Assembly (NCBI GenBank): GCA_944350395.1
Contig: CALVPA010000035.1
Location: 1-11,974, forward strand
DNA: 11,974 nt
DNA from: an uncultured Bacilli bacterium
GTDB taxonomy: Bacteria; Bacillota_I; Bacilli_A; RF39; UBA660
Direction: 5' to 3'
Positions 1 to 7,591 of the stretch are shown here, piece by piece. The notes under the pieces are model-generated. The model made no database searches. It was not told the DNA's origin and saw nothing but the letters and a program-made list of their open reading frames with translations. Within the stretch, counting starts at the first letter, position 1. The number at the start of each line of letters is the position of its first letter. The position numbers were made by a program, and so were the translations under genes.

Positions 1-1
1 T

Positions 2-502
2 GGATGGATAGTATTACTTAGAAAAGAAGGCATTATAAATGGATTATTAGAGACTTTTCACATTATAGATAGTCCATTGTCACTTATGTACAATAATTTT
101 GGAATAATTATCGGCATGGTTTACACTCTTTTGCCATTTATGATATTGCCTCTATACAGTTCAGTAGAAAAGATGAATAAATCTTTAATCGAAGCTGCTA
201 TGGATTTAGGTGCATCTAAAAGTCAAATATTTACTAAGGTCATTTTGCCTCAAACGGCTTCAGGACTTTTTAATGGATCACTGATGGTATTTATTCCCGC
301 AATCGGATATTTCTTCGTATCAGATATTTTGGGTGGAGGAAAGCTAATGTTAATCGGTAACCTCATTAAAAATCAGTTCTTTACAGCAAGAAACTGGCCA
401 TTCGGTTCAGCTGTAGCTATCGTGTTAATTTTGATAACATTTATTTTAATCGCAATTTATAAAAAACTAGGTGGCGATATGGATGAACTCGGAGGTGCAT
501 AA
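2..502 (+). CDS. potB: Spermidine/putrescine ABC transporter permease PotB (5' truncated)
   Basis: Only the last 166 codons are present: the frame is open from base 2, so the gene starts upstream of the window. The protein is the C-terminal part of an inner-membrane permease of the binding-protein-dependent type; family members are about 275-300 residues. It carries the EAA loop, which contacts the ATPase: visible residues 64-83 read EAAMDLGASKSQIFTKVILP (nt 191-250), with the expected Glu-Ala-Ala, Gly and Ile-Leu-Pro. Hydrophobic segments flank the loop. The segment FVSDILGGGKLMLIGNLI is typical of PotB. It pairs with PotC, encoded next with a one-base overlap, to form the membrane channel for polyamine import. 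The ATPase gene potA presumably lies upstream (inferred). A TTG at 77 is in frame but lies mid-gene and is not a start. Confidence 0.93.
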   Translation, partial: GWIVLLRKEGIINGLLETFHIIDSPLSLMYNNFGIIIGMVYTLLPFMILPLYSSVEKMNKSLIEAAMDLGASKSQIFTKVILPQTASGLFNGSLMVFIPAIGYFFVSDILGGGKLMLIGNLIKNQFFTARNWPFGSAVAIVLILITFILIAIYKKLGGDMDELGGA

Positions 503-1296
503 TGAATAAAAACAGTAAATTTAAAACACTATTCATAGTTTTAACGCTCATATTCCTTTATTTACCTATATTTGTCTTAGTGGTATATTCGTTTAATACA
601 TCGAAAATGAATATTCTTTTTGAAGGATTTACTTTTAAATGGTATAAAGCTCTCTTTGAAAATAGAAGTCTATTAGAAGCATTTAAAAATACTTTAATTG
701 TTGCATTTACATCGACTGCTATTTCTACTGTAATAGGTACAATTTCAGCCGTTGCTCTTTTCAAATACGATTTTAAATTTAAAGGATTTATCAACAACTT
801 ATTGTATATACCTATTGTAATTCCAGAAGTAGTATTAGGTATTTCTCTTTTGTCCGTATACACTTTGCTTAAATTAGATTTAGGCATGGGAACTCTTATA
901 TTATCACATATAGCATTTTCTATACCATTTGTTGTAATAAGTGTGAGAAGCGTTTTAAGAACTGTGGACAGCCATTTAGAGGAAGCGGCAAAGGATTTGG
1001 GAGCTTCTAGACTTACGAGTTTCTTTCAAGTCTTGCTTCCTTCGATAATTCCCGGTGTAACTTCTGGTGCGCTACTAGCATTTACTTTATCTCTAGACGA
1101 TGTCATTATAAGCTATTTTACTGCCGGACCTAGTTCGAATACATTGCCATTAAAAATCTATTCGATGATAAAGACTGGAATTACACCAGATGTAAATGCA
1201 CTGAGTACATTAGTTCTAATCTTTACCCTAATAGTGATGACCATTTATTCGTTTATAAATTACAAAAATATAAAGAAGAAAGGGATGGCAAAGTGA
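502..1296 (+). CDS. potC: Spermidine/putrescine ABC transporter permease PotC
   Basis: This 264-residue inner-membrane permease is the second half of the polyamine channel. The N-terminal transmembrane helix (about residues 9-30) is followed by several more hydrophobic segments. The EAA loop lies at residues 161-180 (EAAKDLGASRLTSFFQVLLP), and the C-terminal stretch ITPDVNALST closely resembles known PotC proteins. Length is normal for the family. The ATG shares its A with the TAA of potB (TAATG) and has the SD-like GGAGG at 491-495, so translation is probably coupled. The stop TGA overlaps the GTG start of potD. TGA as the stop here, with no reasonable read-through product, argues against a Mycoplasma-type genetic code. 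Confidence 0.95.
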   Translation: MNKNSKFKTLFIVLTLIFLYLPIFVLVVYSFNTSKMNILFEGFTFKWYKALFENRSLLEAFKNTLIVAFTSTAISTVIGTISAVALFKYDFKFKGFINNLLYIPIVIPEVVLGISLLSVYTLLKLDLGMGTLILSHIAFSIPFVVISVRSVLRTVDSHLEEAAKDLGASRLTSFFQVLLPSIIPGVTSGALLAFTLSLDDVIISYFTAGPSSNTLPLKIYSMIKTGITPDVNALSTLVLIFTLIVMTIYSFINYKNIKKKGMAK

Positions 1297-2321
1297 AAAA
1301 AATACTAGTGCTTTGTGCTATAGTCATCTTATGCCTTTCCGGTTGTACTAAATCTAGCAGTGAAAATGTCTTAAACATTTTAAACTGGTCTTCATATATT
1401 CCGGATGAAGTAATCAGAAATTTTGAAAAGGAAACTGGGATAAAAGTAAACTATAGTACGTATTCATCTAACGAAGAGTTGTTAGCCAAAGTATCTGCTT
1501 CAAAAGAAGGAACATACGATTTAATTTTTCCAAGCGATTATATGGTAGACATAATGATAAATAGGGGATTACTTGAAAAAATGGATACGAGTAAACTTAA
1601 AAATGTCGGCAACTTGAAAACACAATACCTAAACAATTATTATGATGTCAATAATCAGTATACCCTTCCTTTTTTAGTCGCAACTACAGTTATAGCATAT
1701 GATACCGATGCTATAGACGAAAATATAACTTCATATAATGACTTACTTAACAGTAAATATAAAAACAATATCGTAGTTTTAGACGATCAGAGAACTATAA
1801 TAGGTATGGCACTTCTCGCTTTGGGGTATGATATGAATGAAGTAGATGACGAAAAACTCGAAGAAGCTGCTCAATGGATTTTAGATTTAAAACCTAACAT
1901 TAAAGCATTCGATAGTGATTCTCCTAAAACATTTTTAATCACTAAGGAAACATCTATCGCAGTTCTTTGGAATGCGGAGGCTGCAATAGCGATGGAGGAA
2001 AATCCAGCTATCAAGACGGTATACCCAAAAGAGGGAGTTGCCATTAGCATCGACAATTTCGCAATCCTTAAAGGTGCTAAGCATAAGGATAATGTATACC
2101 AATTCATCGATTATATTTTAAGGGGGGATATCATGAAAGAAATAATAGAGTCTTACCCTTATAAAAATGTAAATAGTGAAACAGAAAAATTGTTATCAGA
2201 TAATTATTTAAATAACAATGCGGCAAATGTACCCGATTATGTAATCGAAAATGGTTACTTTACAAAAAATATCGGAGAATATGTAAAGTCCTATGACAGA
2301 ATATGGGCGGAAATCAAGTAA
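1293..2321 (+). CDS. potD: Polyamine-binding lipoprotein PotD
   Basis: This 342-residue extracellular solute-binding lipoprotein delivers polyamines to PotBC. It starts at GTG (1293), overlapping the potC stop by four bases (GTGA), with a purine-rich AAAGGGA just upstream. The signal peptide is short and ends in a lipobox, LSGC, so the mature protein would begin at Cys18. The PotD/PotF pattern follows: LNILNWSSYIPDEV (W32, Y35), YDLIFPSDYMV (S81-Y83), VVLDDQRT (D164/D165), VLWNAEA (W226) and ISIDNFAI (D254). By eye, two ligand positions of the E. coli protein look replaced: Thr168 where a Glu is usual and Ser252 where a Trp is usual. This could mean altered substrate preference. The gene completes the pot operon. 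No clear terminator follows it before the next promoter. Confidence 0.93.
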   Translation: MKKILVLCAIVILCLSGCTKSSSENVLNILNWSSYIPDEVIRNFEKETGIKVNYSTYSSNEELLAKVSASKEGTYDLIFPSDYMVDIMINRGLLEKMDTSKLKNVGNLKTQYLNNYYDVNNQYTLPFLVATTVIAYDTDAIDENITSYNDLLNSKYKNNIVVLDDQRTIIGMALLALGYDMNEVDDEKLEEAAQWILDLKPNIKAFDSDSPKTFLITKETSIAVLWNAEAAIAMEENPAIKTVYPKEGVAISIDNFAILKGAKHKDNVYQFIDYILRGDIMKEIIESYPYKNVNSETEKLLSDNYLNNNAANVPDYVIENGYFTKNIGEYVKSYDRIWAEIK

Positions 2322-2336
2322 TTTTGGTAAATAGTC

Positions 2337-2375
2337 TATCACTATTATTCTTGAAGTTTAGAATAGTATGTGATA
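2337..2375 (+). promoter_or_regulatory. Inverted repeat embracing the agu promoter (candidate operator)
   Basis: TATCACTATTATTC (2337-2350) and GAATAGTATGTGATA (2361-2375) form an imperfect dyad: outer TATCAC/GTGATA is exact, inner TATTC/GAATA is exact, with one bulged base and a mismatch between. The ten-base centre starts with the -35 hexamer and the right arm reaches into the -10. A regulator bound here would control the promoter directly. There is no T-run after the right arm, so it is a poor terminator for potD. Confidence 0.5.
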
Positions 2376-2379
2376 TGAT
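2351..2379 (+). promoter_or_regulatory. Promoter of the agmatine deiminase operon
   Basis: The -35 TTGAAG (2351-2356) is separated by 17 bases from the -10 TATGAT (2374-2379). A TG at 2371-2372 gives the TGN extended -10 element. The predicted start of transcription is near 2386, just before the strong SD AGAAGGAGGT (2391-2400) of the carbamoyltransferase gene. It is a close sigma-70/SigA match and the only such element I see for the four-gene operon. Confidence 0.75.
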
Positions 2380-2404
2380 TTATTTATAATAGAAGGAGGT
2401 AAAA

Positions 2405-3385
2405 ATGAAGAAAGATTTTGTAGATACTCAGGATTTTACAAAAGAAGAACTTATCGATTTAGTCGATTTAGGTTTACTTATTAAAGAAAACATTAAAGCA
2501 GGTTTTCCGCTAAACGTACTATATCATAAGACTTTAGGTATGATCTTTGAGCAATCATCTACGAGAACGAGAGTTTCATTCGAAACTGCTATGACACAGC
2601 TCGGTGGACATGCACAGTATTTAGCACCTGGTCAAATTCAATTAGGAAAACATGAATCACTATACGATACTGCTAAAGTATTATCGAGACTTGTAGACAT
2701 CTTAATGGCTAGAGTGCAAAAACACGAAAGTATTGCTTCACTAGCTAAAAATGCTACGGTTCCAGTTATTAATGGAATGAGTGATTATAACCATCCAACA
2801 CAGGAACTTGGCGACATTACGACGATCTACGAACACATGCCAAAAGGTAAAAAGTTTGAAGATTTAAAAATCGTATTTGTCGGAGATGCTACACAAGTTT
2901 GTGCTTCACTTGGAATGGTGGTAACTCATTTAGGTGGAAATTTCGTTCACTTCGGTCCAAAGGGATTCCAATTAAATGACCACTTCAGAAAAATTTGCGA
3001 AGAAAATTGCAAAAAATCTGGTGGAAGTTTCTTAGTTACGGATGACGAAAGTGCCCTAAAGGATGCAGACTTTATCTATACTGACGTATGGTATGGTCTA
3101 TACGAAAGCGAACTACCTGAAGAAGAGAGAAAGAAAATATTCTATCCAAAATATCAAGTAAACATGGATATGTTAAAGAAATGTAGTCCGCATGTAAAGT
3201 TCATGCATTGTCTTCCTGCTACTAGAGGCGAAGAAGTTACTGATGAAGTTATGGATTCAGAATACTCTATAGCATTCGATGAAGCAGAAAATAGACTTAC
3301 TGCTATGAGAGCACTTCTAGTATACTTCATGGGAGTGGAAGATGAAACAGTTGCAATATGCAAGAAAAATTTAGAAAGAAAGTAG
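2405..3385 (+). CDS. aguB: Putrescine carbamoyltransferase
   Basis: This cytoplasmic enzyme of 326 residues (also called PtcA) splits carbamoylputrescine with phosphate into putrescine and carbamoyl phosphate. Transcarbamylase signatures are present in order: STRTR at 52-56 (carbamoyl phosphate site), HPTQ at 130-133, and [10 protein letters not shown] at 268-277. [15 protein letters not shown] (227-241) matches putrescine rather than ornithine transcarbamylases. The context of agmatine antiporter, agmatine deiminase and carbamate kinase confirms this choice. The ATG at 2405 follows an ideal SD (AAGGAGGT). The C-terminal tail after the last catalytic-domain helix is short; the enterococcal enzyme is about a dozen residues longer, with a C-terminal helix that clasps the neighbouring subunit. 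First gene of the operon; the next starts three bases after its TAG. Confidence 0.95.
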   Translation: MKKDFVDTQDFTKEELIDLVDLGLLIKENIKAGFPLNVLYHKTLGMIFEQSSTRTRVSFETAMTQLGGHAQYLAPGQIQLGKHESLYDTAKVLSRLVDILMARVQKHESIASLAKNATVPVINGMSDYNHPTQELGDITTIYEHMPKGKKFEDLKIVFVGDATQVCASLGMVVTHLGGNFVHFGPKGFQLNDHFRKICEENCKKSGGSFLVTDDESALKDADFIYTDVWYGLYESELPEEERKKIFYPKYQVNMDMLKKCSPHVKFMHCLPATRGEEVTDEVMDSEYSIAFDEAENRLTAMRALLVYFMGVEDETVAICKKNLERK

Positions 3386-3388
3386 TTT

Positions 3389-4789
3389 ATGGAGAAAAAG
3401 AAAAAGTTTAAGTTGATCGATGCCATACTGGCAACGGTTTGTATTACACTAGTTGCTGAATCCGTTCCACCTACGGCAGCAATTGGTAATTCACAATATT
3501 TCTGGTGGATATTCTTAATTATAGCATTTTGTTTACCATACGGTCTTATTACCGCAGAACTTGGAAGTACTTTCCAAAGCGAAGGCGGTATGTACGACTG
3601 GGTAAAGATGGCTTTTGGAAAAAAGATGGCAGCGAGAGTTGCATGGAATTATTGGATTAACTTTCCATTATGGATTGCATCTTTAGCAGTTGCCGTTACA
3701 GATGTAGTAGCAGGTATTTTTGATATCGAATTATCTTTCATCTGGCTTTTAGTGTTGCAACTAGGTTATACTTGGATTGTATCACTTTTAGGAACTAAAA
3801 GAATCGGTGAGAGTAAATGGATCGTAAATATCGGTACATTCTGTAAAATGGCTTTCATGCTAGGATTAGGATTACTTGGAATCTATGTCTATATAAAGAC
3901 TGGACAAAGCGCTAATCCTATAGAAAGTGTTGCAGACTTGTTCCCAAGTCTAGATTTAGCAGGACTGTCATTCATATCAGTAATAATATTTAACTTCTTA
4001 GGATTCGAAGTAATTGCAACATTTACTGATGATATGACTAATCCTAAAAAAGAAATACCAAAAGCTCTAATTATAGGTGGAGCACTTATGGCTTTATTCT
4101 ATATTTTACCTTCAACTGGTATAAATATTGCGATGAGTACTGAGGAAGCTGAAGCTTCTGGTATAACTGAATCATTTGCTATATTACTTGCAAATTTGGG
4201 CGTATCAGATAGCATTATAAGGATTATTGTTATTGTCGTTGGACTAATGTTCATCTATACAATGGTCGCAAATATAGTTTCTTGGTCATTCGGAGTTAAC
4301 TCAGTTGCAAAATATTCTGCCGATGACGGTGGACTACCAAAATTGTTTAGTGAAACTAACAATGAAGGCGTTCCATACATGGCTTCAATAATAAATGGTA
4401 TCGTAGCATCCGTTATCTGTGTTTTAGGAATATGTTTAGGTTATGTAAGCGAATCTGCTTCTAATCTGTTCTGGACATTCTTCAGTTTCAGTTTAGTTAC
4501 ACTTTTGATAAGTTACATTCCTTTATTCCCAGCTTTCTTAAAACTTAGAAAGACTAATAAAACAGAGAGAGTATACAAAGTACCTGGAAACAGTTTTGTA
4601 TTAGGACTAGTGACTTATGTACCTCTAATACTTTTAGTATTAGGTGTTGTATTTACACTATTCATAGATTTCACAAAAGAATCTATAATGGCAAATTTAC
4701 CATTAATTATTGGTGTTGTTATATCAGTAATTATTCAAGAAATATTAGCTTTCTTTGTTAAAGAAGACAAGAATAAGAAAAAAGCTTAA
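3389..4789 (+). CDS. aguD: Agmatine/putrescine antiporter AguD
   Basis: This 466-residue integral membrane antiporter of the APC superfamily brings in agmatine in exchange for putrescine, the end product of the pathway. About twelve hydrophobic segments can be counted. The N-terminal AESVPPTAAIGNSQYFWW (23-40) and GGMYDWVKMAFGKK (66-79) followed by RVAWNYWINFPLW (83-95) match enterococcal and lactococcal AguD closely. FNFLGFEVIATFTDDMTNPK (201-220) is the APC motif of helix 6 and the following loop. The ATG lies three bases after the carbamoyltransferase stop with only a weak purine-rich SD (AGAAAGAAAG), so expression probably depends on translational coupling. The C-terminal tail is lysine-rich and cytoplasmic. 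A stable hairpin follows before aguA. Confidence 0.93.
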   Translation: MEKKKKFKLIDAILATVCITLVAESVPPTAAIGNSQYFWWIFLIIAFCLPYGLITAELGSTFQSEGGMYDWVKMAFGKKMAARVAWNYWINFPLWIASLAVAVTDVVAGIFDIELSFIWLLVLQLGYTWIVSLLGTKRIGESKWIVNIGTFCKMAFMLGLGLLGIYVYIKTGQSANPIESVADLFPSLDLAGLSFISVIIFNFLGFEVIATFTDDMTNPKKEIPKALIIGGALMALFYILPSTGINIAMSTEEAEASGITESFAILLANLGVSDSIIRIIVIVVGLMFIYTMVANIVSWSFGVNSVAKYSADDGGLPKLFSETNNEGVPYMASIINGIVASVICVLGICLGYVSESASNLFWTFFSFSLVTLLISYIPLFPAFLKLRKTNKTERVYKVPGNSFVLGLVTYVPLILLVLGVVFTLFIDFTKESIMANLPLIIGVVISVIIQEILAFFVKEDKNKKKA

Positions 4790-4795
4790 TTACTA

Positions 4796-4822
4796 AAGAC
4801 AATGCCAATGAGGCATTGTCTT
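4796..4822 (+). terminator. Intercistronic hairpin between aguD and aguA (partial terminator or processing site)
   Basis: AAGACAATGCC (4796-4806) pairs perfectly with GGCATTGTCTT (4812-4822) around the loop AATGA, an 11-bp stem. What follows (ATATTTTAG) has only a broken T-run. No promoter fits between the hairpin and the aguA SD at 4837-4842. It therefore probably attenuates or processes the operon transcript rather than ending it. Confidence 0.65.
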
Positions 4823-4850
4823 ATATTTTAGATAAAAAGGAGAGAAAATT

Positions 4851-5960
4851 ATGTCAAAATTAATAGAATCTACACCTAAAAAAGATGGATTCAGAATGCC
4901 AGGAGAGTTTGAACCTCATGCTGGTACTTATATAATTTGGCCAGAAAGACCAGATAACTGGAGACTTGGTGGAAAACCTGCTCAAAAGGTATTCGCTGAA
5001 GTTGCAAACACGATTGCAAAATATGAACCAGTTACAGTATGCGTTAATAAAAATCAATATTGTAACGCTAAACAACACCTAAATCCAGAAGTTAGAGTAG
5101 TAGAAATGAGTAACGATGACTCATGGATTAGAGACTGCGGAGCTACATTTGTAGTAAATAAAGATGGTTTAATGAGAGGCGTAGACTGGACATTCAATGC
5201 TTGGGGAGGATTAGTAGATGGTCTATACTTCCCATGGGATCAAGACGATTTAGTTGCAAGAAAGATGTGTGAGCTAGAAAATGCCGACAGATATAGAACA
5301 GAAGGCTTCATACTAGAAGGTGGTTCAATCCATACTGATGGTGAAGGAACACTTATGGTAACTGAAGAGTGTCTATTATCAGAAGGTAGAAATGCTGATA
5401 TGACTAAGAAACAGATCGAAAAGAAACTATGCGATTATTTAGGTGTCAAAAAAGTACTATGGATTAAAGAAGGTATTTATAACGACGAAACAAATGGTCA
5501 TGTAGATAACATGTGTAACTTCGTTAGACCTGGTGTCGTAGCACTTGCATGGACTGAAGATAAAAAAGATCCACAATATAAACGCAGTATGGAAGCATAC
5601 AAGTATCTATCTAAAGAGACAGATGCAAAGGGTAGAAAGTTAGAAATTCACAAGATTTTAACACCTTCACCTGTACTAATAACAAAGGAGGAAAGTTTGG
5701 GAGTTGACGCTGTAGAAGGTACATTACCAAGACAAGAAGGCGACAGACTTGCTGCATCATACGTTAACTACTATACTGGAAACGGTTTTGTAGCAGTTCC
5801 TGTATTCGATGATCCGCACGATAAACTAGCAATCGAAGAATTGCAAAAGTTATATCCAGATAGAGTAATCGAACCAATATATGCTAGAGAAATACTTCTT
5901 GGTGGCGGTAATATCCACTGTATCACACAACAAGTACCAAAAAACATAAATAATGAGTAG
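4851..5960 (+). CDS. aguA: Agmatine deiminase
   Basis: This 369-residue cytoplasmic enzyme of the guanidino-group modifying superfamily (Porphyromonas peptidyl-arginine deiminase type) hydrolyses agmatine to carbamoylputrescine and ammonia. The active-site elements are all visible: [11 protein letters not shown] (87-97), [13 protein letters not shown] (155-167), NGHVDN with His217 (215-220), and the nucleophile Cys357 in GGGNIHC (351-357). Length and cysteine position match the enterococcal enzyme. The ATG at 4851 follows the SD AAGGAG at 4837-4842. Its last eight bases overlap the start of the carbamate kinase gene, which has no SD of its own, so the two are translationally coupled. It supplies the substrate for the carbamoyltransferase encoded at the start of the operon. 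Confidence 0.96.
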   Translation: MSKLIESTPKKDGFRMPGEFEPHAGTYIIWPERPDNWRLGGKPAQKVFAEVANTIAKYEPVTVCVNKNQYCNAKQHLNPEVRVVEMSNDDSWIRDCGATFVVNKDGLMRGVDWTFNAWGGLVDGLYFPWDQDDLVARKMCELENADRYRTEGFILEGGSIHTDGEGTLMVTEECLLSEGRNADMTKKQIEKKLCDYLGVKKVLWIKEGIYNDETNGHVDNMCNFVRPGVVALAWTEDKKDPQYKRSMEAYKYLSKETDAKGRKLEIHKILTPSPVLITKEESLGVDAVEGTLPRQEGDRLAASYVNYYTGNGFVAVPVFDDPHDKLAIEELQKLYPDRVIEPIYAREILLGGGNIHCITQQVPKNINNE

Positions 5961-6876
5961 AATAGTAATAGCATTTGGCGGAAACGCCTTAGGAAACGAT
6001 CCTAAAGAACAGCAAAGTCTAATTAAAAAAGCTGTTAAAAATATAGTACCTCTAATTAAAAATGGAGACGAAGTAGTATTATCGCACGGAAATGGACCAC
6101 AGGTTGGAATCATAAATCTTGCATTTGAAGATTCGTATGAGAATGAAAACATACCTTATATGCCATTTCCAGAGTGTACGGCAATGAGCCAAGGATATAT
6201 CGGTTACCACTTACAAAAAGGACTTAGAGATGTACTCGAAGATGAGGGAATAGAAAAAAAGATTGTAACAATCGTAACTCAAGTGGTTGTAGACAAACAG
6301 GATCCTTCATTTAAAAATCCTTCAAAGCCAGTAGGACCTTTCTATACGAAAAAAGAAGCTGAAATGCTCATGAAGCAGACAGGCGAAACTTATATAGAGG
6401 ATGCTGGAAGAGGTTATAGAAAAGTAGTCGCATCACCTAAACCATTAGAAATTGTCGAAATAGAGACTATTAAAGACTTATTAAATACAGGTCATGTAGT
6501 CATCGCAGGTGGTGGTGGTGGAGTACCAATCTATAAGCAAAACGAAGCTAAAGGTGCAAATGCAGTAATCGATAAAGACTTAGTTTCATCTCTAATGGCA
6601 GTTAATTTGAATGCAGATATGTTAGTAATTCTTACGAACATAGATCAAGCAGAGATAAATTATAATACTGAAAATGCCAAGAAAATAGGTGAAGCATCTA
6701 TCCTCGAGATGAGAGGATATATCGAAAACGGAGAATTTGCTAAAGGTAGTATGCTACCAAAAGTAGAAGCTGCGATTAATTTCACAGAAAAAACTGGTAA
6801 CAAATCGATAATAACTTCTCTAAATAATTTAAGTAATGCCTTAGAGGGCAAGAGGGCTACAATAATACATAAATAG
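5953..6876 (+). CDS. aguC: Carbamate kinase (agmatine pathway)
   Basis: This 307-residue cytoplasmic enzyme of the amino acid kinase fold transfers the phosphate of carbamoyl phosphate to ADP. It gives ATP plus carbamate, which decays to CO2 and ammonia: the energy-yielding last step of the pathway. Family motifs are FGGNALG (8-14), SHGNGPQVG (44-52), [11 protein letters not shown] (152-162), AGGGGGVP (185-192), [10 protein letters not shown] (207-216) and [11 protein letters not shown] (264-274). Length is typical. Upstream of the ATG at 5953 there is no SD, and the start lies eight bases inside aguA, indicating translational coupling. The gene could be called arcC by similarity, but the operon context assigns it to agmatine. 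Its TAG stop lies inside the stem of the terminator that follows. Confidence 0.95.
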   Translation: MSRIVIAFGGNALGNDPKEQQSLIKKAVKNIVPLIKNGDEVVLSHGNGPQVGIINLAFEDSYENENIPYMPFPECTAMSQGYIGYHLQKGLRDVLEDEGIEKKIVTIVTQVVVDKQDPSFKNPSKPVGPFYTKKEAEMLMKQTGETYIEDAGRGYRKVVASPKPLEIVEIETIKDLLNTGHVVIAGGGGGVPIYKQNEAKGANAVIDKDLVSSLMAVNLNADMLVILTNIDQAEINYNTENAKKIGEASILEMRGYIENGEFAKGSMLPKVEAAINFTEKTGNKSIITSLNNLSNALEGKRATIIHK

Positions 6877-6899
6877 GTCTATACTTAGGCCTATTTTTT
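6871..6899 (+). terminator. Rho-independent terminator of the agu operon
   Basis: AAATAGGTCTA (6871-6881) pairs with TAGGCCTATTT (6886-6896), with one G-U wobble and the loop TACT, and is followed by T residues to 6899. The aguC stop codon (6874-6876) is part of the left arm. Confidence 0.85.
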
Positions 6900-6908
6900 A
6901 TAACTAAG

Positions 6909-6936
6909 TTTAGTGATAGTGGTTCGTGTTTATAAT
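6909..6936 (+). promoter_or_regulatory. Possible promoter of the first XRE regulator
   Basis: A consensus -10 TATAAT lies at 6931-6936, with a weak -35 (TTTAGT, 6909-6914, spacer 16). The predicted transcript start, near 6943, is almost on top of the upstream ATG at 6945. That favours translation from the ATG at 6972. Confidence 0.45.
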
Positions 6937-6971
6937 CGATAAAAATGGGTAAACTAGTAGTGGTGGTAAAA

Positions 6972-7229
6972 ATGAAAGCCAAAAATGTGCGCCAAATATT
7001 AAGTACAAACGTGAAATATTATAGATTTTTAATCGGATATACACAAGAAGAATTGGCAGAGAAGTGCAATTTGAGTGCAAGATATATGAGCGATATAGAA
7101 AATGCAAAGGGAAATATATCTTTAGATACTCTAGAAATAGTTGCTAGACAACTAAGAGTAGAACCACACCTATTATTAAAAGAACAAAACCACAGTATAA
7201 AATTACCAAAAAGGGTTAATATGAAATAG
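6972..7229 (+). CDS. XRE-family helix-turn-helix regulator, 85 residues
   Basis: This small cytoplasmic DNA-binding protein is almost entirely one HTH_3/Cro-C1 domain. The core runs NVKYYRFLIGYTQEELAEKC, then NLSARYMSDIENAKGNISLD, then TLEIVARQLRVEPHLLL, covering the five-helix pattern with the recognition helix at SARYMSDIEN. There is no partner domain. I chose ATG 6972 because GGTGG (6962-6966) sits at SD distance and the putative transcript starts near 6943. An in-frame ATG at 6945 would add nine residues with no SD. The gene has its own terminator, so it is a single transcription unit. Target unknown: autoregulation, the downstream module or the agu promoter are all possible. No AguR (LuxR-type) gene is in the window. 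Confidence 0.85.
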   Translation: MKAKNVRQILSTNVKYYRFLIGYTQEELAEKCNLSARYMSDIENAKGNISLDTLEIVARQLRVEPHLLLKEQNHSIKLPKRVNMK

Positions 7230-7250
7230 ACAGCGATGTCTATTTTTTTT
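7224..7250 (+). terminator. Rho-independent terminator with GCGA tetraloop
   Basis: AAATAGACA (7224-7232) pairs perfectly with TGTCTATTT (7237-7245) around GCGA, a GNRA-type tetraloop, with an unbroken T-run to 7250. The regulator's TAG stop (7227-7229) lies inside the stem. It separates the first regulator from the second. Confidence 0.9.
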
Positions 7251-7287
7251 ACAAAAGTTTGTATTTTTTACTTTCAGGCACCAAAGG

Positions 7288-7319
7288 TTGCTTATTTATT
7301 TTTAGTTTTTTTCTATAAT
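7288..7319 (+). promoter_or_regulatory. Possible promoter of the second regulator and surface protein
   Basis: A perfect -10 TATAAT lies at 7314-7319. TTGCTT at 7288-7293 is the best -35 match but gives a long 20-base spacer; at 17 bases the sequence is CTTATT. The SD AGAAGGTGGT follows at 7328-7337, so position relative to the gene is good even though the -35 is weak. Confidence 0.45.
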
Positions 7320-7340
7320 CATATTGTAGAAGGTGGTACT

Positions 7341-7577
7341 TTGGACCAATATGAAGAATTTAACAGTGATATCAAATCAACAATCTGTCAAAATATTAAA
7401 AAATACAGAAAAGAAAAGGGTATCAGACTTATGGATTTAGCAGAAAAAGTAGACGTGTCCGTAAACCATCTAAAAAGAATAGAATCTATAAACGATAGAA
7501 ATAATATATCTCTGATGACTCTATACAAGATTTCTATAGTACTAGGGGTCAGAATAGACAGATTTTTTAAAAAATAA
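7341..7577 (+). CDS. XRE-family helix-turn-helix regulator, 78 residues, TTG start
   Basis: This second short Cro/C1-type DNA-binding protein begins MDQYEEFNSDIKSTICQNIK when started at TTG 7341. Its HTH core (YRKEKGIRLMDLAEKVDVSV, then NHLKRIESINDRNNIS, then LMTLYKISIVLGVRIDRFF) aligns in pattern with the regulator just upstream but is not a close copy. TTG is chosen because AGAAGGTGGT (7328-7337) lies at SD distance. The frame stays open upstream to an ATG at 7236, but that ATG lies in the loop of the preceding terminator and upstream of the TATAAT at 7314, and the extension has no HTH content. Only 14 bases and no terminator separate it from the surface-protein gene, so the two are likely cotranscribed and functionally linked. 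Confidence 0.82.
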   Translation: MDQYEEFNSDIKSTICQNIKKYRKEKGIRLMDLAEKVDVSVNHLKRIESINDRNNISLMTLYKISIVLGVRIDRFFKK

Positions 7578-7591
7578 GTAGGTTGTATAAT

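Noticed and set aside
558..887. Long minus-strand open frame inside potC
   Set aside because: It lies opposite a well-supported conserved gene, has no family resemblance and no SD; the same holds for the minus-strand frames opposite potD, aguB, aguA, aguC, the surface gene and the coiled-coil gene.
7236..7340. N-terminal extension of the second XRE gene from ATG 7236
   Set aside because: The ATG sits in the loop and right arm of the preceding terminator, upstream of the TATAAT at 7314, and the extension has no domain content; TTG 7341 has a good SD.
7586..7591. TATAAT directly before the surface-protein ATG as a promoter
   Set aside because: Transcription would start downstream of the ATG and there is no -35; it is a chance match.
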